The position numbers and the translations under genes were made by a program. A stretch of DNA of 64,000 bases from CAZQRP01 sp964596125 (GTDB lineage: Bacteria; Chloroflexota; Dehalococcoidia; GIF9; UBA5629), in the NCBI GenBank assembly GCA_964596125.1, contig CAZQRP010000009.1:53351-117350 (forward strand), written 5' to 3'. The notes below the pieces were generated by a model. That model did not search any database, was not told the origin of the DNA, and worked only from the letters and a program-made list of their open reading frames with translations. Positions 7,082 through 15,225 of this stretch are shown here, piece by piece (position 1 is the first letter of the stretch; every line of letters begins with the position of its first letter).

Positions 7082-9174
7082 CCATCAAGAGAATCTTCCA
7101 GACCAAGCCTACTCTCACGGACCAGGAAAAAGCCCAGGGACTGCGTTTGTTGACGTGGGAGGGAATGGTCTCTATGGGATTTTTCAGCATTACAACAAGC
7201 GGGTTTCTTGCCGCCTATGCCCTGGCCCTGGGAGCCAACAACCTCCAGATAGGTATTCTGGCCGCTATCCCTTTTATTACGCAACCACTCCAGATACCTA
7301 CTATCTTGCTTGTGGAACGTTTAAAGCGGCGTAAGCTGATAGCAGTACCCTCCTGGTTCCTGGCACAGGCACTATGGCTCCCAATGGCACTCATTCCTGT
7401 CTTCATTGGAGTCCCCAGTGGAGGGGCAATATCCTTACTGCTGGTACTGATAACTGTCCGCGGTATATTTGCCGCTATCACTACCTGCGGTTGGAATTCA
7501 TGGCTGCGTGACCTGGTCCCTAGAGAGATACTTGGACGCATTTTTTCCAGGCGGCTAGCTCTATCAGTCGTTGTTGCTGTAGTCTTCAGCCTGGGCGCTG
7601 CATATTTTGTGGATTACTGGCGTACCCATGTCCTGCCCGAAAACGCAATCCTGGGCTATACCTTTGCGCTTCTCTTTGGAGCACTATTTTTAGGACTGGC
7701 TAGTCCTGTATTTATGTCCCGAATGCCAGAGCCACAGATGCAGTATACGAACCAACCACAACTTTCACTCTGGAAAACGATAACCTTACCACTCCAGGAC
7801 AAGAACTTCAAGCAGCTAATGAAATTTCTATTCTTCTGGGGCTTTGCATCAAATCTGGCCATTCCATTTTTTGCAGTCTATATGCTCCAACGCCTGGGGC
7901 TATCTCTTTCAGCAGTGATCGCATTCAGTGTTCTGAGCCAGTTGTCTAATTTATTATTCCTCCGCGTCTGGGGTCCGCTGGCAGACCGTTTTGGTAGTAA
8001 AACAGTCCTGTCTATCTGTGCTTCCTTATATTTGCTGGTTATTTTAGGGTGGATTTTTACTACAATGCCGGAACGCTATTTCCTGACCACCCCTTTGCTG
8101 GTAATCTTACACATCTTTGCAGGAGTAGCCACGGCCGGGGTAACACTCACAGTAGGCACAATCGGCTTAAAACTTGCTCCGCAGGGACAGGCGACGCCGT
8201 ACCTGGCTGGAGCATCCCTGGCTACCAGTCTTGGAGTAGGACTGGGGCCCCTGTTCGGAGGTTTTCTGGCCGACTTTTTCAGCGTTCGCGAATTTGCCGT
8301 GAACTTCGCCTGGACTGATCCAATGCGAGTTATACAACTGCCAGCACTGTATCTCACCGGCTTCGACTTCCTTTTCGCCCTGACATTCATCATCGGGCTT
8401 GCAACATTGAACATATTGACAGCCCTCCACGAAGAGGGTGAAGTGAGCCGCGAAGTAGTGCTGGGCGAGCTGATGGCACAAACCAGACCGGTAACTCGAG
8501 CTGTAAGCTCAGTCCCGGGACTAAACTTCGTGACGTTATTCCCATTCAGTTATCTCAGGCGTGTGCCGGGGATGGATGTAGCTATTGGCGTGACGGCCTA
8601 CCAACTGGCCGACATGGCTAAAACAGCCACCCTGGCAGCCACACGGGGCCTGAAAACGACAACCAGGGTAGCTAAGAAGCTGGAAAAAAGTCTGACTCAA
8701 ACATTGAAGCCTGCAGAAGCTGCACAAGCAGACGGTGTTGAGGTAGCCCGGCACACAGCAAGAGGAGTTATTCATGCTGTTGAGGAAGGGTCCATGGATA
8801 CAAAACCCGTAATCCATCAGGCGGTGGTAGGCATTGTGAGTGCCCTGAAGCATGCCAAAGTAAAACCTCATGATGCCTTTCGAGGAGTAGGCTATGGAGT
8901 TATTCAGGGTGCAGTTGAAACTGGGACTGACCTTGCTGAGGCGACAGCTTATGCAGTCTCTGGTGCCGGGGAAGCTGCCCATTCCCTAGGTATGTCAGAT
9001 AAGGATGAGGCCATGGCACAGGCCGCCGAGGGTGCTCTAAAAGCTATTGAAGAAATAGATCCCGATGCCTTAGCCCAGGTCAAGGCAGCTTTGCCTTCAG
9101 AACTGATAGATATTTCTCTCCTCGGGTCCAAACAGAAAAATACTGGTAAGCGCCAAAGTGGCAAAAGTAGCTAG
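7078..9174 (+). CDS. MFS transporter with an extra C-terminal helical domain
   Basis: A 698-residue protein. Residues 20-460 form a 12-helix major facilitator with the loop motif LADRFGSKTV between helices in the second half. Residues from about 500 onward are soluble, rich in alanine, glycine and charged residues, and predicted to be alpha-helical. They contain imperfect internal repeats of the form ARGVIHAVEEG, HQAVVGIVSALKHA and RGVGYGVIQGAVETG. This tail is about 200 residues longer than a normal MFS protein. I do not recognise its function; an amphipathic, phasin-like or membrane-associated role is possible. It starts at a TTG overlapping the antiporter stop, so the two proteins are probably made together. 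The substrate is unknown. Confidence 0.82.
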   Translation: MTIKRIFQTKPTLTDQEKAQGLRLLTWEGMVSMGFFSITTSGFLAAYALALGANNLQIGILAAIPFITQPLQIPTILLVERLKRRKLIAVPSWFLAQALWLPMALIPVFIGVPSGGAISLLLVLITVRGIFAAITTCGWNSWLRDLVPREILGRIFSRRLALSVVVAVVFSLGAAYFVDYWRTHVLPENAILGYTFALLFGALFLGLASPVFMSRMPEPQMQYTNQPQLSLWKTITLPLQDKNFKQLMKFLFFWGFASNLAIPFFAVYMLQRLGLSLSAVIAFSVLSQLSNLLFLRVWGPLADRFGSKTVLSICASLYLLVILGWIFTTMPERYFLTTPLLVILHIFAGVATAGVTLTVGTIGLKLAPQGQATPYLAGASLATSLGVGLGPLFGGFLADFFSVREFAVNFAWTDPMRVIQLPALYLTGFDFLFALTFIIGLATLNILTALHEEGEVSREVVLGELMAQTRPVTRAVSSVPGLNFVTLFPFSYLRRVPGMDVAIGVTAYQLADMAKTATLAATRGLKTTTRVAKKLEKSLTQTLKPAEAAQADGVEVARHTARGVIHAVEEGSMDTKPVIHQAVVGIVSALKHAKVKPHDAFRGVGYGVIQGAVETGTDLAEATAYAVSGAGEAAHSLGMSDKDEAMAQAAEGALKAIEEIDPDALAQVKAALPSELIDISLLGSKQKNTGKRQSGKSS

Positions 9175-9287
9175 AAAGTCATAACTTCGTACAAACGATC
9201 GCCTGATAAATCCAGTTCACTGTACATTTACAACCGCAAGGTTATTCCACGTCTGTTCGCCCATTTTACAATGTGATACTGTTTATA

Positions 9288-9295
9288 TATAGTAA
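9288..9295. repeat. Target site duplication of the IS1595 element, left copy
   Basis: TATAGTAA lies immediately outside the left terminal repeat. The identical octamer is at 11251-11258, outside the right end. Eight bases is the usual duplication for IS1595-family elements. Confidence 0.85.
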
Positions 9296-9296
9296 C

Positions 9297-9320
9297 ATGC
9301 CTATCTGGTTGCCTCAGAAA
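9297..9320 (+). repeat. Left terminal inverted repeat of the IS1595 element
   Basis: Begins ATGCCTATCTG and ends CTCAGAAA. It pairs with the reverse complement of 11226-11249 with three mismatches, at positions 12, 15 and 16. Confidence 0.88.
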
Positions 9321-9368
9321 GTATGATAAAATTATATCATACATTATCAAGAGAGGAATTTAAATACC

Positions 9369-9992
9369 TTGGGATTTCATTGGTTAGAATATGCCTGGGA
9401 ATGGATAAAGTCTCCAGAAGGGCTGATTGTAATTCTAACCGCTATCGTAGTTTCGGTGATAACTACGATTATAACGAAAGTATTTCCCAAAGTTATAGCT
9501 TCAATAATAAAGATTCCAAGTTTCCTCAAACCGAGGTTTGTAATGCTTAAGAGATGGAAACTATGGATGACATATAGACCTAAGTGTAATATAGTCACTG
9601 AAGAGAGTGAAATAATAGTAACTTCAGTAGATAACAACGAATATATGATTACCGCTAGTATTCATGTGCAATTTAAAAGCAGGCATCAACATCAAAAAAC
9701 CATCATAGAGGAATCTGTATTATCTTTATCATTTGGTAATCCTCATATAGGATGCTATCGATTGAGACTATCCCATGATGGTACAGTTAGACAGTTTGAA
9801 ATGAAAGGAATTGAAACGACAGAGAAAACTTATCAGTTTAGTATTGTTTCAGATATGAATCCTTCTCTTCCTGAGAAAATTAAGTGTATATTAGATATTG
9901 GCAATGTAATAGTAGTGTCAGTTGATAGAAGGAAAATTAAACCATTGACAGCTAAAATAAAAACTTTTGCTAGCAGAGAACAAAATGACTAG
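9369..9992 (+). CDS. Passenger membrane-anchored protein in the IS1595 element
   Basis: A 207-residue protein I do not recognise. A single hydrophobic segment at residues 18-40 (LIVILTAIVVSVITTIITKV) anchors the N-terminus. The remaining 160 residues look like a soluble beta-rich domain with a hydrophilic, basic end. It starts at a TTG after an AGAGGAA site, 49 bases inside the left terminal repeat. Its last eight bases overlap the transposase start (ATGACTAG), so the two are translationally coupled. Because it lies wholly between the terminal repeats it moves with the element. A regulatory or host-interaction role can only be guessed. Confidence 0.7.
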   Translation: MGFHWLEYAWEWIKSPEGLIVILTAIVVSVITTIITKVFPKVIASIIKIPSFLKPRFVMLKRWKLWMTYRPKCNIVTEESEIIVTSVDNNEYMITASIHVQFKSRHQHQKTIIEESVLSLSFGNPHIGCYRLRLSHDGTVRQFEMKGIETTEKTYQFSIVSDMNPSLPEKIKCILDIGNVIVVSVDRRKIKPLTAKIKTFASREQND

Positions 9993-10935
9993 ACCTAGCT
10001 TTCCCAAGACAGTATTTGACTTCCAGAAGCAATTCTCAACTGAAGAGAACTGCCTGAAATTCCTAATACAATCGAGATGGCCAGATGGTTTTGTATGTCC
10101 TAGATGTGGCCACAAGGAATACTATTGGATTCCTACTAGAAAACTTCTACAATGTAAGAAATGTGGCTATCAGACTTCAGTTACTTCAGGGACAGTTATG
10201 CATCGCTCAAAAACACCTTTGACTAAATGGTTTCAGGCTGCTTACCTTGTCACTACACATACTCCTGGTATATCGGCTGTACAGTTCCAACGACAGGTAG
10301 GATTGAATAACTATGAGACTGCCTTCAATATGCTTCACAAACTACGTGCAGGAACAGTCAGAATTGGCAGAGATAAACTCACTGGAATAGTCGAAGTAGA
10401 CGAAAGTTATATAGGCGGAGAGAAAGCAGGCAAACGTGGCAGAGGAGCAGAAAATAAGGTTCTGGTAGTTGGAGCAGTAGACATTAGAGGCAAGTATGCT
10501 AATCGTCTCCGTCTCAAAGTAATCCCAAATGCTTCAGGAATTACGTTACTTAGCTTCATTAAATCAAATGTCGAGACAGGTTCAACGGTCAAAACAGATG
10601 ATTGGCCTAGCTACTCTGGTCTTAGCAAAGCAGGCTACAAACATAGCGTAGTAACTGACTTACCACATATTCATAGAGTATTCTCTAATCTGAAAACATG
10701 GCTATTAGGTACACATCATGGTGCAGTGAGCAAACAGCATTTACAGGCATATTTGAATGAGTTTACCTTCAGATTCAACAGGAGAAAAACTCCAATGGCC
10801 GCATTTCAAACTGCACTCGGTTTAGGCACCCAGAGACTGGGACCTACTTATAAAGGATTGTACGGCGTTGCTAAGGATGGGAAATGGAGACATCCTACCA
10901 ACCCTAGAACTAGAAGTACTGTAAGGAGTAAATAA
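9985..10935 (+). CDS. IS1595-family transposase (ISXO2-like, DDE/DDN)
   Basis: A 316-residue transposase counted from the ATG at 9985. An N-terminal zinc ribbon with Cys38, Cys41, Cys57 and Cys60 is followed by the catalytic core. The core has Asp139 in VDESYIGG, Asp205 in KTDDWPSY and Asn235 in HRVFSNLKTWLLGTHHG, then the ending LNEFTFRFNRR that is diagnostic of IS1595. It catalyses cut-and-paste transposition of the 1,955-bp element. The frame could open earlier at a TTG at 9967, but the ATG starts the conserved region. It overlaps the upstream passenger gene by eight bases. All catalytic residues are present, so it is probably functional. Confidence 0.95.
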   Translation: MTRPSFPKTVFDFQKQFSTEENCLKFLIQSRWPDGFVCPRCGHKEYYWIPTRKLLQCKKCGYQTSVTSGTVMHRSKTPLTKWFQAAYLVTTHTPGISAVQFQRQVGLNNYETAFNMLHKLRAGTVRIGRDKLTGIVEVDESYIGGEKAGKRGRGAENKVLVVGAVDIRGKYANRLRLKVIPNASGITLLSFIKSNVETGSTVKTDDWPSYSGLSKAGYKHSVVTDLPHIHRVFSNLKTWLLGTHHGAVSKQHLQAYLNEFTFRFNRRKTPMAAFQTALGLGTQRLGPTYKGLYGVAKDGKWRHPTNPRTRSTVRSK

Positions 10936-10936
10936 A

Positions 10937-11221
10937 TTGCAGTACGATTATTGCAGGAATATAATAAATCGCATCATGGTAATGCTCGCATTAGGAGCAC
11001 TTGCTGGAGTGTTTTTCCTTGGTTCTATAGCTCTGTTTGTTGGTGGATTTCATATATGCAACATGGGGTATAGAGAAGGAGCTATAGCGGCGTGGGTTAT
11101 ATCAGCAATTATGCTAATAGCCGCTATTTTTACTCTCATTATCTTTCGAAGAGAATATCATGTTCAAAAGAAGATAGAGAATTTAGAAGATTATACTAGA
11201 AGAACAGGGATGCTAAAATAG
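10937..11221 (+). CDS. Passenger two-helix membrane protein in the IS1595 element
   Basis: A 94-residue protein of unknown function. It has two strong transmembrane segments (about residues 12-36 and 47-70), joined by a short loop, and a charged C-terminal tail (HVQKKIENLEDYTRRTG). It starts at a TTG one base after the transposase stop and ends four bases before the right terminal repeat, so it fills the space between transposase and element end. It is clearly part of the mobile element. There is no recognisable motif beyond the membrane helices. Confidence 0.6.
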   Translation: MQYDYCRNIINRIMVMLALGALAGVFFLGSIALFVGGFHICNMGYREGAIAAWVISAIMLIAAIFTLIIFRREYHVQKKIENLEDYTRRTGMLK

Positions 11222-11225
11222 TTGT

Positions 11226-11249
11226 TTTCTGAGTTAAACAGATAGGCAT
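11226..11249 (-). repeat. Right terminal inverted repeat of the IS1595 element
   Basis: Read on the minus strand from 11249 it starts ATGCCTATCTG and ends CTCAGAAA, matching 9297-9320 at 21 of 24 positions. Confidence 0.88.
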
Positions 11250-11250
11250 A

Positions 11251-11258
11251 TATAGTAA
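11251..11258. repeat. Target site duplication of the IS1595 element, right copy
   Basis: TATAGTAA, identical to 9288-9295. Confidence 0.85.
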
Positions 11259-11607
11259 AATCTAAAATATAACAAACCAAAATACCCTGAATGCCATTCT
11301 CTTCTGTCTTGTTTTGATGGCAGACTATTGTTCATGTATAACCTCTTAAATACTTCTAATCATAAGAACACCAGATTTGATTCCTGACATTTTTGTGCTA
11401 AGCTATGGCTCAGGCAAAACAAGGTAAACAGCAACAAGCTAATCATTAATAAATACCGGAATGCAAAATTGAGCGGGAATACCTGCTATTCCGGATATAA
11501 TAAACGGGGCAACCACAGTAATCTATTATAATAGCTTCATAATAACGCGCTAATACTGTAGACCACGGTAGTGTTATGTATCTAAGCCTTTCAGCAGGGC
11601 CGGAATT
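11259..11607. other. Non-coding spacer after the insertion sequence
   Basis: About 350 AT-rich bases with no credible gene. A TATAAT at about 11530 could be the -10 of the gene starting at 11608. Nothing else is recognised. Confidence 0.5.
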
Positions 11608-12036
11608 ATGACAGAAAAGATGTGTAATCTGTTCGAAATTTGTGAGACTCCCGAAGCCCCTTTATGCCCTATGCAGGAAAATACTGTAAAACACGGAATA
11701 TGGTATGCTGATGAACCAGTTTGCCGTTCCAAACAGTTTCAAGCCCTTCCGTGGATCAAAAAACAGAAACAAATCGCTCAATTACGATTCACCACAGACG
11801 ACGGCTTCTTCACCGTGAGGATGTTCAACTCCGTACATGTTGTAACCAAGAATCTTAAAGGCGCTAATCCCGATAATGTGAATGCAGAGCTAAGATGGCT
11901 TAAGGAACGGAGCGAAAAGAGAGCGGCAGCTCCCCGTAAAAGACGGACCACCACGGTTGTTAAAAGAAAAAGGTCAGCAACACTGACTCTGTGGAAAGAA
12001 CCGGATGAGGCCAGTTATAGTGATTCCACAGACTGA
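11608..12036 (+). CDS. Hypothetical protein with Cys-rich N-terminus and basic tail
   Basis: A 142-residue cytoplasmic protein of unknown function. The first 40 residues contain five cysteines (C6, then CETPEAPLC, and one near 39) that could bind metal. The middle (FTTDDGFFTVRMFNSVHVVTKN) looks like a small alpha/beta domain. The tail is strongly basic (KRAAAPRKRRTTTVVKRKRS), suggesting nucleic acid binding. The start is the first ATG, with only a weak GGCCGGA-like site. It stands alone between the insertion sequence and the PAP2-like gene. Confidence 0.55.
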   Translation: MTEKMCNLFEICETPEAPLCPMQENTVKHGIWYADEPVCRSKQFQALPWIKKQKQIAQLRFTTDDGFFTVRMFNSVHVVTKNLKGANPDNVNAELRWLKERSEKRAAAPRKRRTTTVVKRKRSATLTLWKEPDEASYSDSTD

Positions 12037-12262
12037 GTATGACCGGACAAAGTCTCTGATATAGAAGTCCTGCAGGCTGCTATTTAGTCTTTTTAAAAGC
12101 TCAATCCTGCCTTGCATAACTCGTGCCTTCTCCGCCATAAACAGAGGTCTCGTTAAAAAGGCTTTTTGCCCTTACTCTCTTAACAGTACATACACAATTG
12201 AAGTAGACAATTAAACCCGTAAAATAAAACATGTATCATTTTCCCTGCCACATAAAGTAGTA

Positions 12263-12268
12263 TATAAT
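12263..12268 (+). promoter_or_regulatory. TATAAT -10 giving a nearly leaderless transcript
   Basis: TATAAT ends nine bases before the ATG at 12278. With the usual -7 to +1 spacing the transcript would begin about three bases before the start codon, leaving no room for a ribosome binding site; none is visible. Confidence 0.45.
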
Positions 12269-12277
12269 CTTTATGCA

Positions 12278-12724
12278 ATGAACAGTTTCCTGGAGACCAT
12301 CGTCGATTACAGGGCATTGATCATCCCCATTGGTGCCTGGTGTGTAGCTCAGCTCATAAAGATGTTTATCTCTTTGGTACGTGATAAGCGCCTGGACTTC
12401 TCTTACATGGTAAGTATGGGTGGTATGCCCAGTGCACACAGTGCAACAGTCTGCGCACTGGCGACAACAGTAGCTATAATAAACGGTATAAACTCAACTG
12501 TTTTCGCTGTTGCTGCCTTTTTTGCCTTTATAGTCATGTATGATGCCGCCGGGGTACGTCAGACGGTAAGCAACCAGTCAGATATGCTCAACCGCATACT
12601 GGATGAATTTTTTAAAGAAAAACCTGCATTTGAGCAACGCCTTCGTGAATTTATTGGACATACCCATCTGGAAATTATAGCTGGAGCCACACTGGGAATA
12701 CTTCTGGCATGGTGGTGGTCATGA
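12278..12724 (+). CDS. Divergent PAP2 family membrane protein (DUF212)
   Basis: A 148-residue membrane protein with four helices. The segment GGMPSAHSATVCALAT at about residues 48-63 is the conserved PSAHSA motif of the divergent PAP2 (DUF212, YuiD-like) family. A second conserved block, YDAAGVRQTVSNQ, lies near residue 90, and the C-terminal GHTHLEIIAGATLGIL repeats the histidine-containing motif of acid phosphatases. The family is related to lipid phosphatases, though its reaction has not been defined to my knowledge. Length is normal. It is probably translated from a leaderless or very short-leader message. Confidence 0.88.
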   Translation: MNSFLETIVDYRALIIPIGAWCVAQLIKMFISLVRDKRLDFSYMVSMGGMPSAHSATVCALATTVAIINGINSTVFAVAAFFAFIVMYDAAGVRQTVSNQSDMLNRILDEFFKEKPAFEQRLREFIGHTHLEIIAGATLGILLAWWWS

Positions 12725-12883
12725 AAGGCACAGGCTTCGTTACTATTTCGGCATAGAGGCAATGCAATAACGTCTTCTCGATCAATCCTTTAAGCCCAGA
12801 CGATTGGCACAGTGACACCGATTATGTGCCTTTAAACGGCTTCAATCATGGAAATCCAAGATAACGACAAAAAATAGCACATA

Positions 12884-13270
12884 CTATTTCAATAAGTGTT
12901 TCATTATAATAGTATGTGCCTGGTGAGCCTTGTCGCCTCCCCTGAATTCAAAGGTCTTCGGCTCGAGCCCTATCGGGCTAACGGTAAGGATGTCGCTCAC
13001 GAAAAATCCCTTTTTAATGAGAAAACCTTTGTTATCTTCACTGGCAACAGACGCAATACGATCATATGGTATGCTGACAAGAGCCTTTTTCTTCTTCATG
13101 AACTCCTTGTCATAGTAGATAACCCGCTTGTCAGTAATCCCGAGAAAGCCTGTGCCCACACTCTTTAAATCAAAAACAGCTTCAATAACTTCTTCTGGCA
13201 AGCATATACTTTCGATTTTCTCAAGCTGTTCATCTTTATCCACAACCATTTCCTGAGCATACATTGCCAT
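12884..13270 (-). CDS. PH domain-containing protein
   Basis: A 128-residue soluble protein whose central and C-terminal part (about residues 35-127) fits the bacterial pleckstrin-homology fold: FLGITDKRVIYYDK, then SIPYDRIASVASEDN, then the closing helix DKAHQAHTIIMKHLL. Bacterial PH domains of this YokE/bPH type are of unknown function but often relate to membrane stress. It has a GGAGG site upstream of the first ATG; a second ATG two codons later is an alternative start. It follows the DUF4349 lipoprotein gene by 72 bases on the same strand, so they may share a transcript. Confidence 0.75.
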   Translation of the reverse strand: MAMYAQEMVVDKDEQLEKIESICLPEEVIEAVFDLKSVGTGFLGITDKRVIYYDKEFMKKKKALVSIPYDRIASVASEDNKGFLIKKGFFVSDILTVSPIGLEPKTFEFRGGDKAHQAHTIIMKHLLK

Positions 13271-13342
13271 GCTTCCATACCTCCTTTAGCAATAGCCTTA
13301 ATAACTCGTTATAGTTTAACCGGCGTTGTAACAAATATATGT

Positions 13343-14194
13343 CTACGCTTTCACGCTTCTTCGTCTTCTTCTGACTATAAATATTACAACAGGAATCCAG
13401 ATAGGGCAGAAAATTAACAGCCAGATAGCTACATCGACAAGCACTTTGGCAAAGGTAATGAGGCCGCGCACTGCTGATAGTAAAGTCTCCGATGCGCTCC
13501 ACCCTTTCTGACGTAATGACTTTATCTCTCGCAGGTCTACTTCTATAAGCGCCATATCCGAGGTGCGCTCCAGGTATTGTATTCGTCCTTTAATCTGCTC
13601 GATTTCACCGCGAACATTGGAAAGCTCCCTGCGCACCTTTAATATATCTTCTACTGTTTCCGCTTTCTCCAGTAGTTCCAGGTACTGATTCTCGGTTGCC
13701 TCTAAATTGCGAAGCCTGGCTTTCAGGTCGGTATATTCTTCAGTTACATCCTGGCTTTCAGTTCTTTCATCAGGTACATTTGTAGCCAGTTGGCGTAGCT
13801 CATTGAACGCTTCATCAAAACGTCCGGCAGGAACCCTGATACGGATTTCACCCGTTATCTCATCATCACGCTCGCGTATTCTGGAAGAAACAACGTAGCC
13901 GTCTAAATCCTTAGCTAGTCCAGTTACCTCATCCATGGCTGTTACTATATCCTGCACCTCTAATGTCAAGTAGCCGGTCTTTATTATTTTACGATCGACG
14001 CCTTCATTACTAACTGTAACTCCTCTACCTGCCTGGGAATCAGTCCCCGGTAAACCGGGAGGAAGCGGTAGTGCTGATTCCGGCATTGGTGCCGGGGCCG
14101 GGGCTGGTTCTGGAGCTTTCGCAGAGCAGCCAACAGCCAATATAATTCCTGGAAGTAACAGTATCGGTAGTACTATTTTAAATAGCCTGGTCAT
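13343..14194 (-). CDS. DUF4349 domain lipoprotein
   Basis: A 283-residue lipoprotein counted from the ATG at 14194, which has an AAGGGG site; the open frame extends 13 codons upstream. The signal peptide ends at a lipobox ILAVGC. A proline/alanine linker follows, then the DUF4349 domain: IIKTGYLTLEVQDI at its start, RIRVPAGRFDEAFNEL, a coiled coil over about 150-210 (LKARLRNLEATENQYLELL), and a C-terminal transmembrane helix with a basic end (RRRRRS). Such proteins are anchored at the cell surface; their function is unknown. It is probably the first gene of a two-gene unit with the PH-domain gene. Confidence 0.85.
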   Translation of the reverse strand: MTRLFKIVLPILLLPGIILAVGCSAKAPEPAPAPAPMPESALPLPPGLPGTDSQAGRGVTVSNEGVDRKIIKTGYLTLEVQDIVTAMDEVTGLAKDLDGYVVSSRIRERDDEITGEIRIRVPAGRFDEAFNELRQLATNVPDERTESQDVTEEYTDLKARLRNLEATENQYLELLEKAETVEDILKVRRELSNVRGEIEQIKGRIQYLERTSDMALIEVDLREIKSLRQKGWSASETLLSAVRGLITFAKVLVDVAIWLLIFCPIWIPVVIFIVRRRRRSVKA

Positions 14195-14268
14195 CCTGGT
14201 CCCCTTCATTAACATGATATCTCTTTTCTTCAAAACGGTCTAGCGCCCGCAAAGTTTATTAAACCGCC

Positions 14269-14631
14269 TTACTCAAGTCGCCTCGAGTTGGGATGTATGA
14301 TAGTCATCACAACTGTGAATAAAACTATGAGGATCCCGCCGGTACATACAATTTCAGGAGTACCGAAGGCTTCTGCAAGGGCAATGACGGCATGAAACGT
14401 TTGCGTACTTATTAATAAATTTCGCTTGGCTAATCGGTCGGACAGAACACCGCCGAAGAGAGAGAAAAGCAGTATAGGCCTACCGAAAGTAAAAGTCACT
14501 ATTCCTATATAAAGTTCAGAATTTGTCATCGTCCAGGCGAGCCAGCCACGGGCAACTACGCCCATTTGAAGTCAAATGAAAGAAGCAACCTGTCCCAATC
14601 AGTATCATAGAAAATCACGGCCGCGCAATGA
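14269..14631 (-). pseudogene. N-terminal remnant of an MFS transporter
   Basis: The reading frame encodes the start of a major facilitator: residues equivalent to LGQVASFI, then VVARGWLAWTMTNS, then the loop FGGVLSDRLAKRNLL, ending abruptly at NSRRLE. Three in-frame TGA codons interrupt it, at 14605-14607, 14599-14601 and 14572-14574. The second sits where the family has Trp in YWLGQ, and the third where it has Gly. Everything after about the fourth helix is missing. It is a decayed fragment, not a short functional gene. Confidence 0.75.
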
Positions 14632-15225
14632 GACAAAAGTACTGATTCCGGTATGTCGGCCAGCTCTCTTTCTGGCCGATTCTCACCTTAACGTGAAGGT
14701 CCCCGTAGTCCCTTCATCTGGTTCTATCGTCAGCTTCCATTGGCATTACTTTTATTACCTTTCTAACACCAAATACGCGTTGATTATATTTTTAATCCTG
14801 ACCGATATGCTTATTATCATAAACGTTCCTGTGTAACACCTGATGTTTTAGCTGGTGATGCACATACACGTGAGGCACCTGTCGAAAACGTAATGCGCCG
14901 GCAATAATTTGTATATCGCGGTCCACAAATCCGGCTCAGTCCAATCTATTATAGTGGCATCTGCTGAACACGCATCATCAGCCTGGGGCTTGAGGCATGA
15001 CTCATATAGAAATAACCAAAACCTCACCAAACCAAAAAAGTAAATCCTTTATACAGGTCCTGTCAAGGCAACGCTGGCTTGACTTTTTTAAAACTGACGT
15101 TGATAATGGACGGCATCTATTTGCCAGACAAGACGAAATGGTTTAAATAGTACAATAGTGACGTTGTAACAAAAATAATTTGGTTCACAAGTTCCGGTAC
15201 CGGCCTTTTACATGAGAGAGCCCAC
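14632..15225. other. Long spacer with two hairpins, no credible gene
   Basis: Open frames here have no ribosome site and no protein-like composition. An 8-bp perfect hairpin (TCGGCCAG/CTGGCCGA, 14656-14679) lies inside it without a T tract. A terminator-like hairpin follows at 15062-15089. TACAAT at 15151-15156 may be the -10 of the TPR gene at 15226. Confidence 0.45.
15062..15089 (+). terminator. Rho-independent terminator-like hairpin
   Basis: GTCAAG and CTTGAC form a six-base stem around a ten-base loop, followed directly by TTTTTT. It is a convincing intrinsic terminator on the plus strand, yet no plus-strand gene is seen upstream. It may have belonged to a lost gene, or may serve an unseen transcript. 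Confidence 0.55.

Larger units (their letters stand above)
9296..11250 (+). mobile_element. IS1595-family insertion sequence with two passenger genes
   Basis: A complete 1,955-bp element bounded by inverted repeats at 9297-9320 and 11226-11249. These share ATGCCTATCTG, then TT, then CTCAGAAA, with 21 of 24 positions identical. It is flanked by the octamer TATAGTAA on both sides. It carries three same-direction genes: a one-helix membrane protein, the transposase and a two-helix membrane protein. The interior is more AT-rich than the chromosomal genes on either side. Intact ends, perfect target duplication and an intact transposase frame suggest recent, possibly still active, insertion. Confidence 0.9.

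Noticed and set aside
14269..14631. Stop-codon recoding (TGA as Trp or Gly)
   Set aside because: Genes elsewhere in the window, such as the antiporter at 5189-7081, end at TGA normally. The MFS fragment also lacks its C-terminal two thirds, so decay explains it.
14656..14679. Intrinsic terminator
   Set aside because: A perfect eight-base stem but no T tract on either strand, and no gene ending nearby in either direction that needs it.
14848..15030. 60-codon minus-strand frame
   Set aside because: No ribosome site at the start, no recognisable motif, and composition unlike a small protein of this organism.
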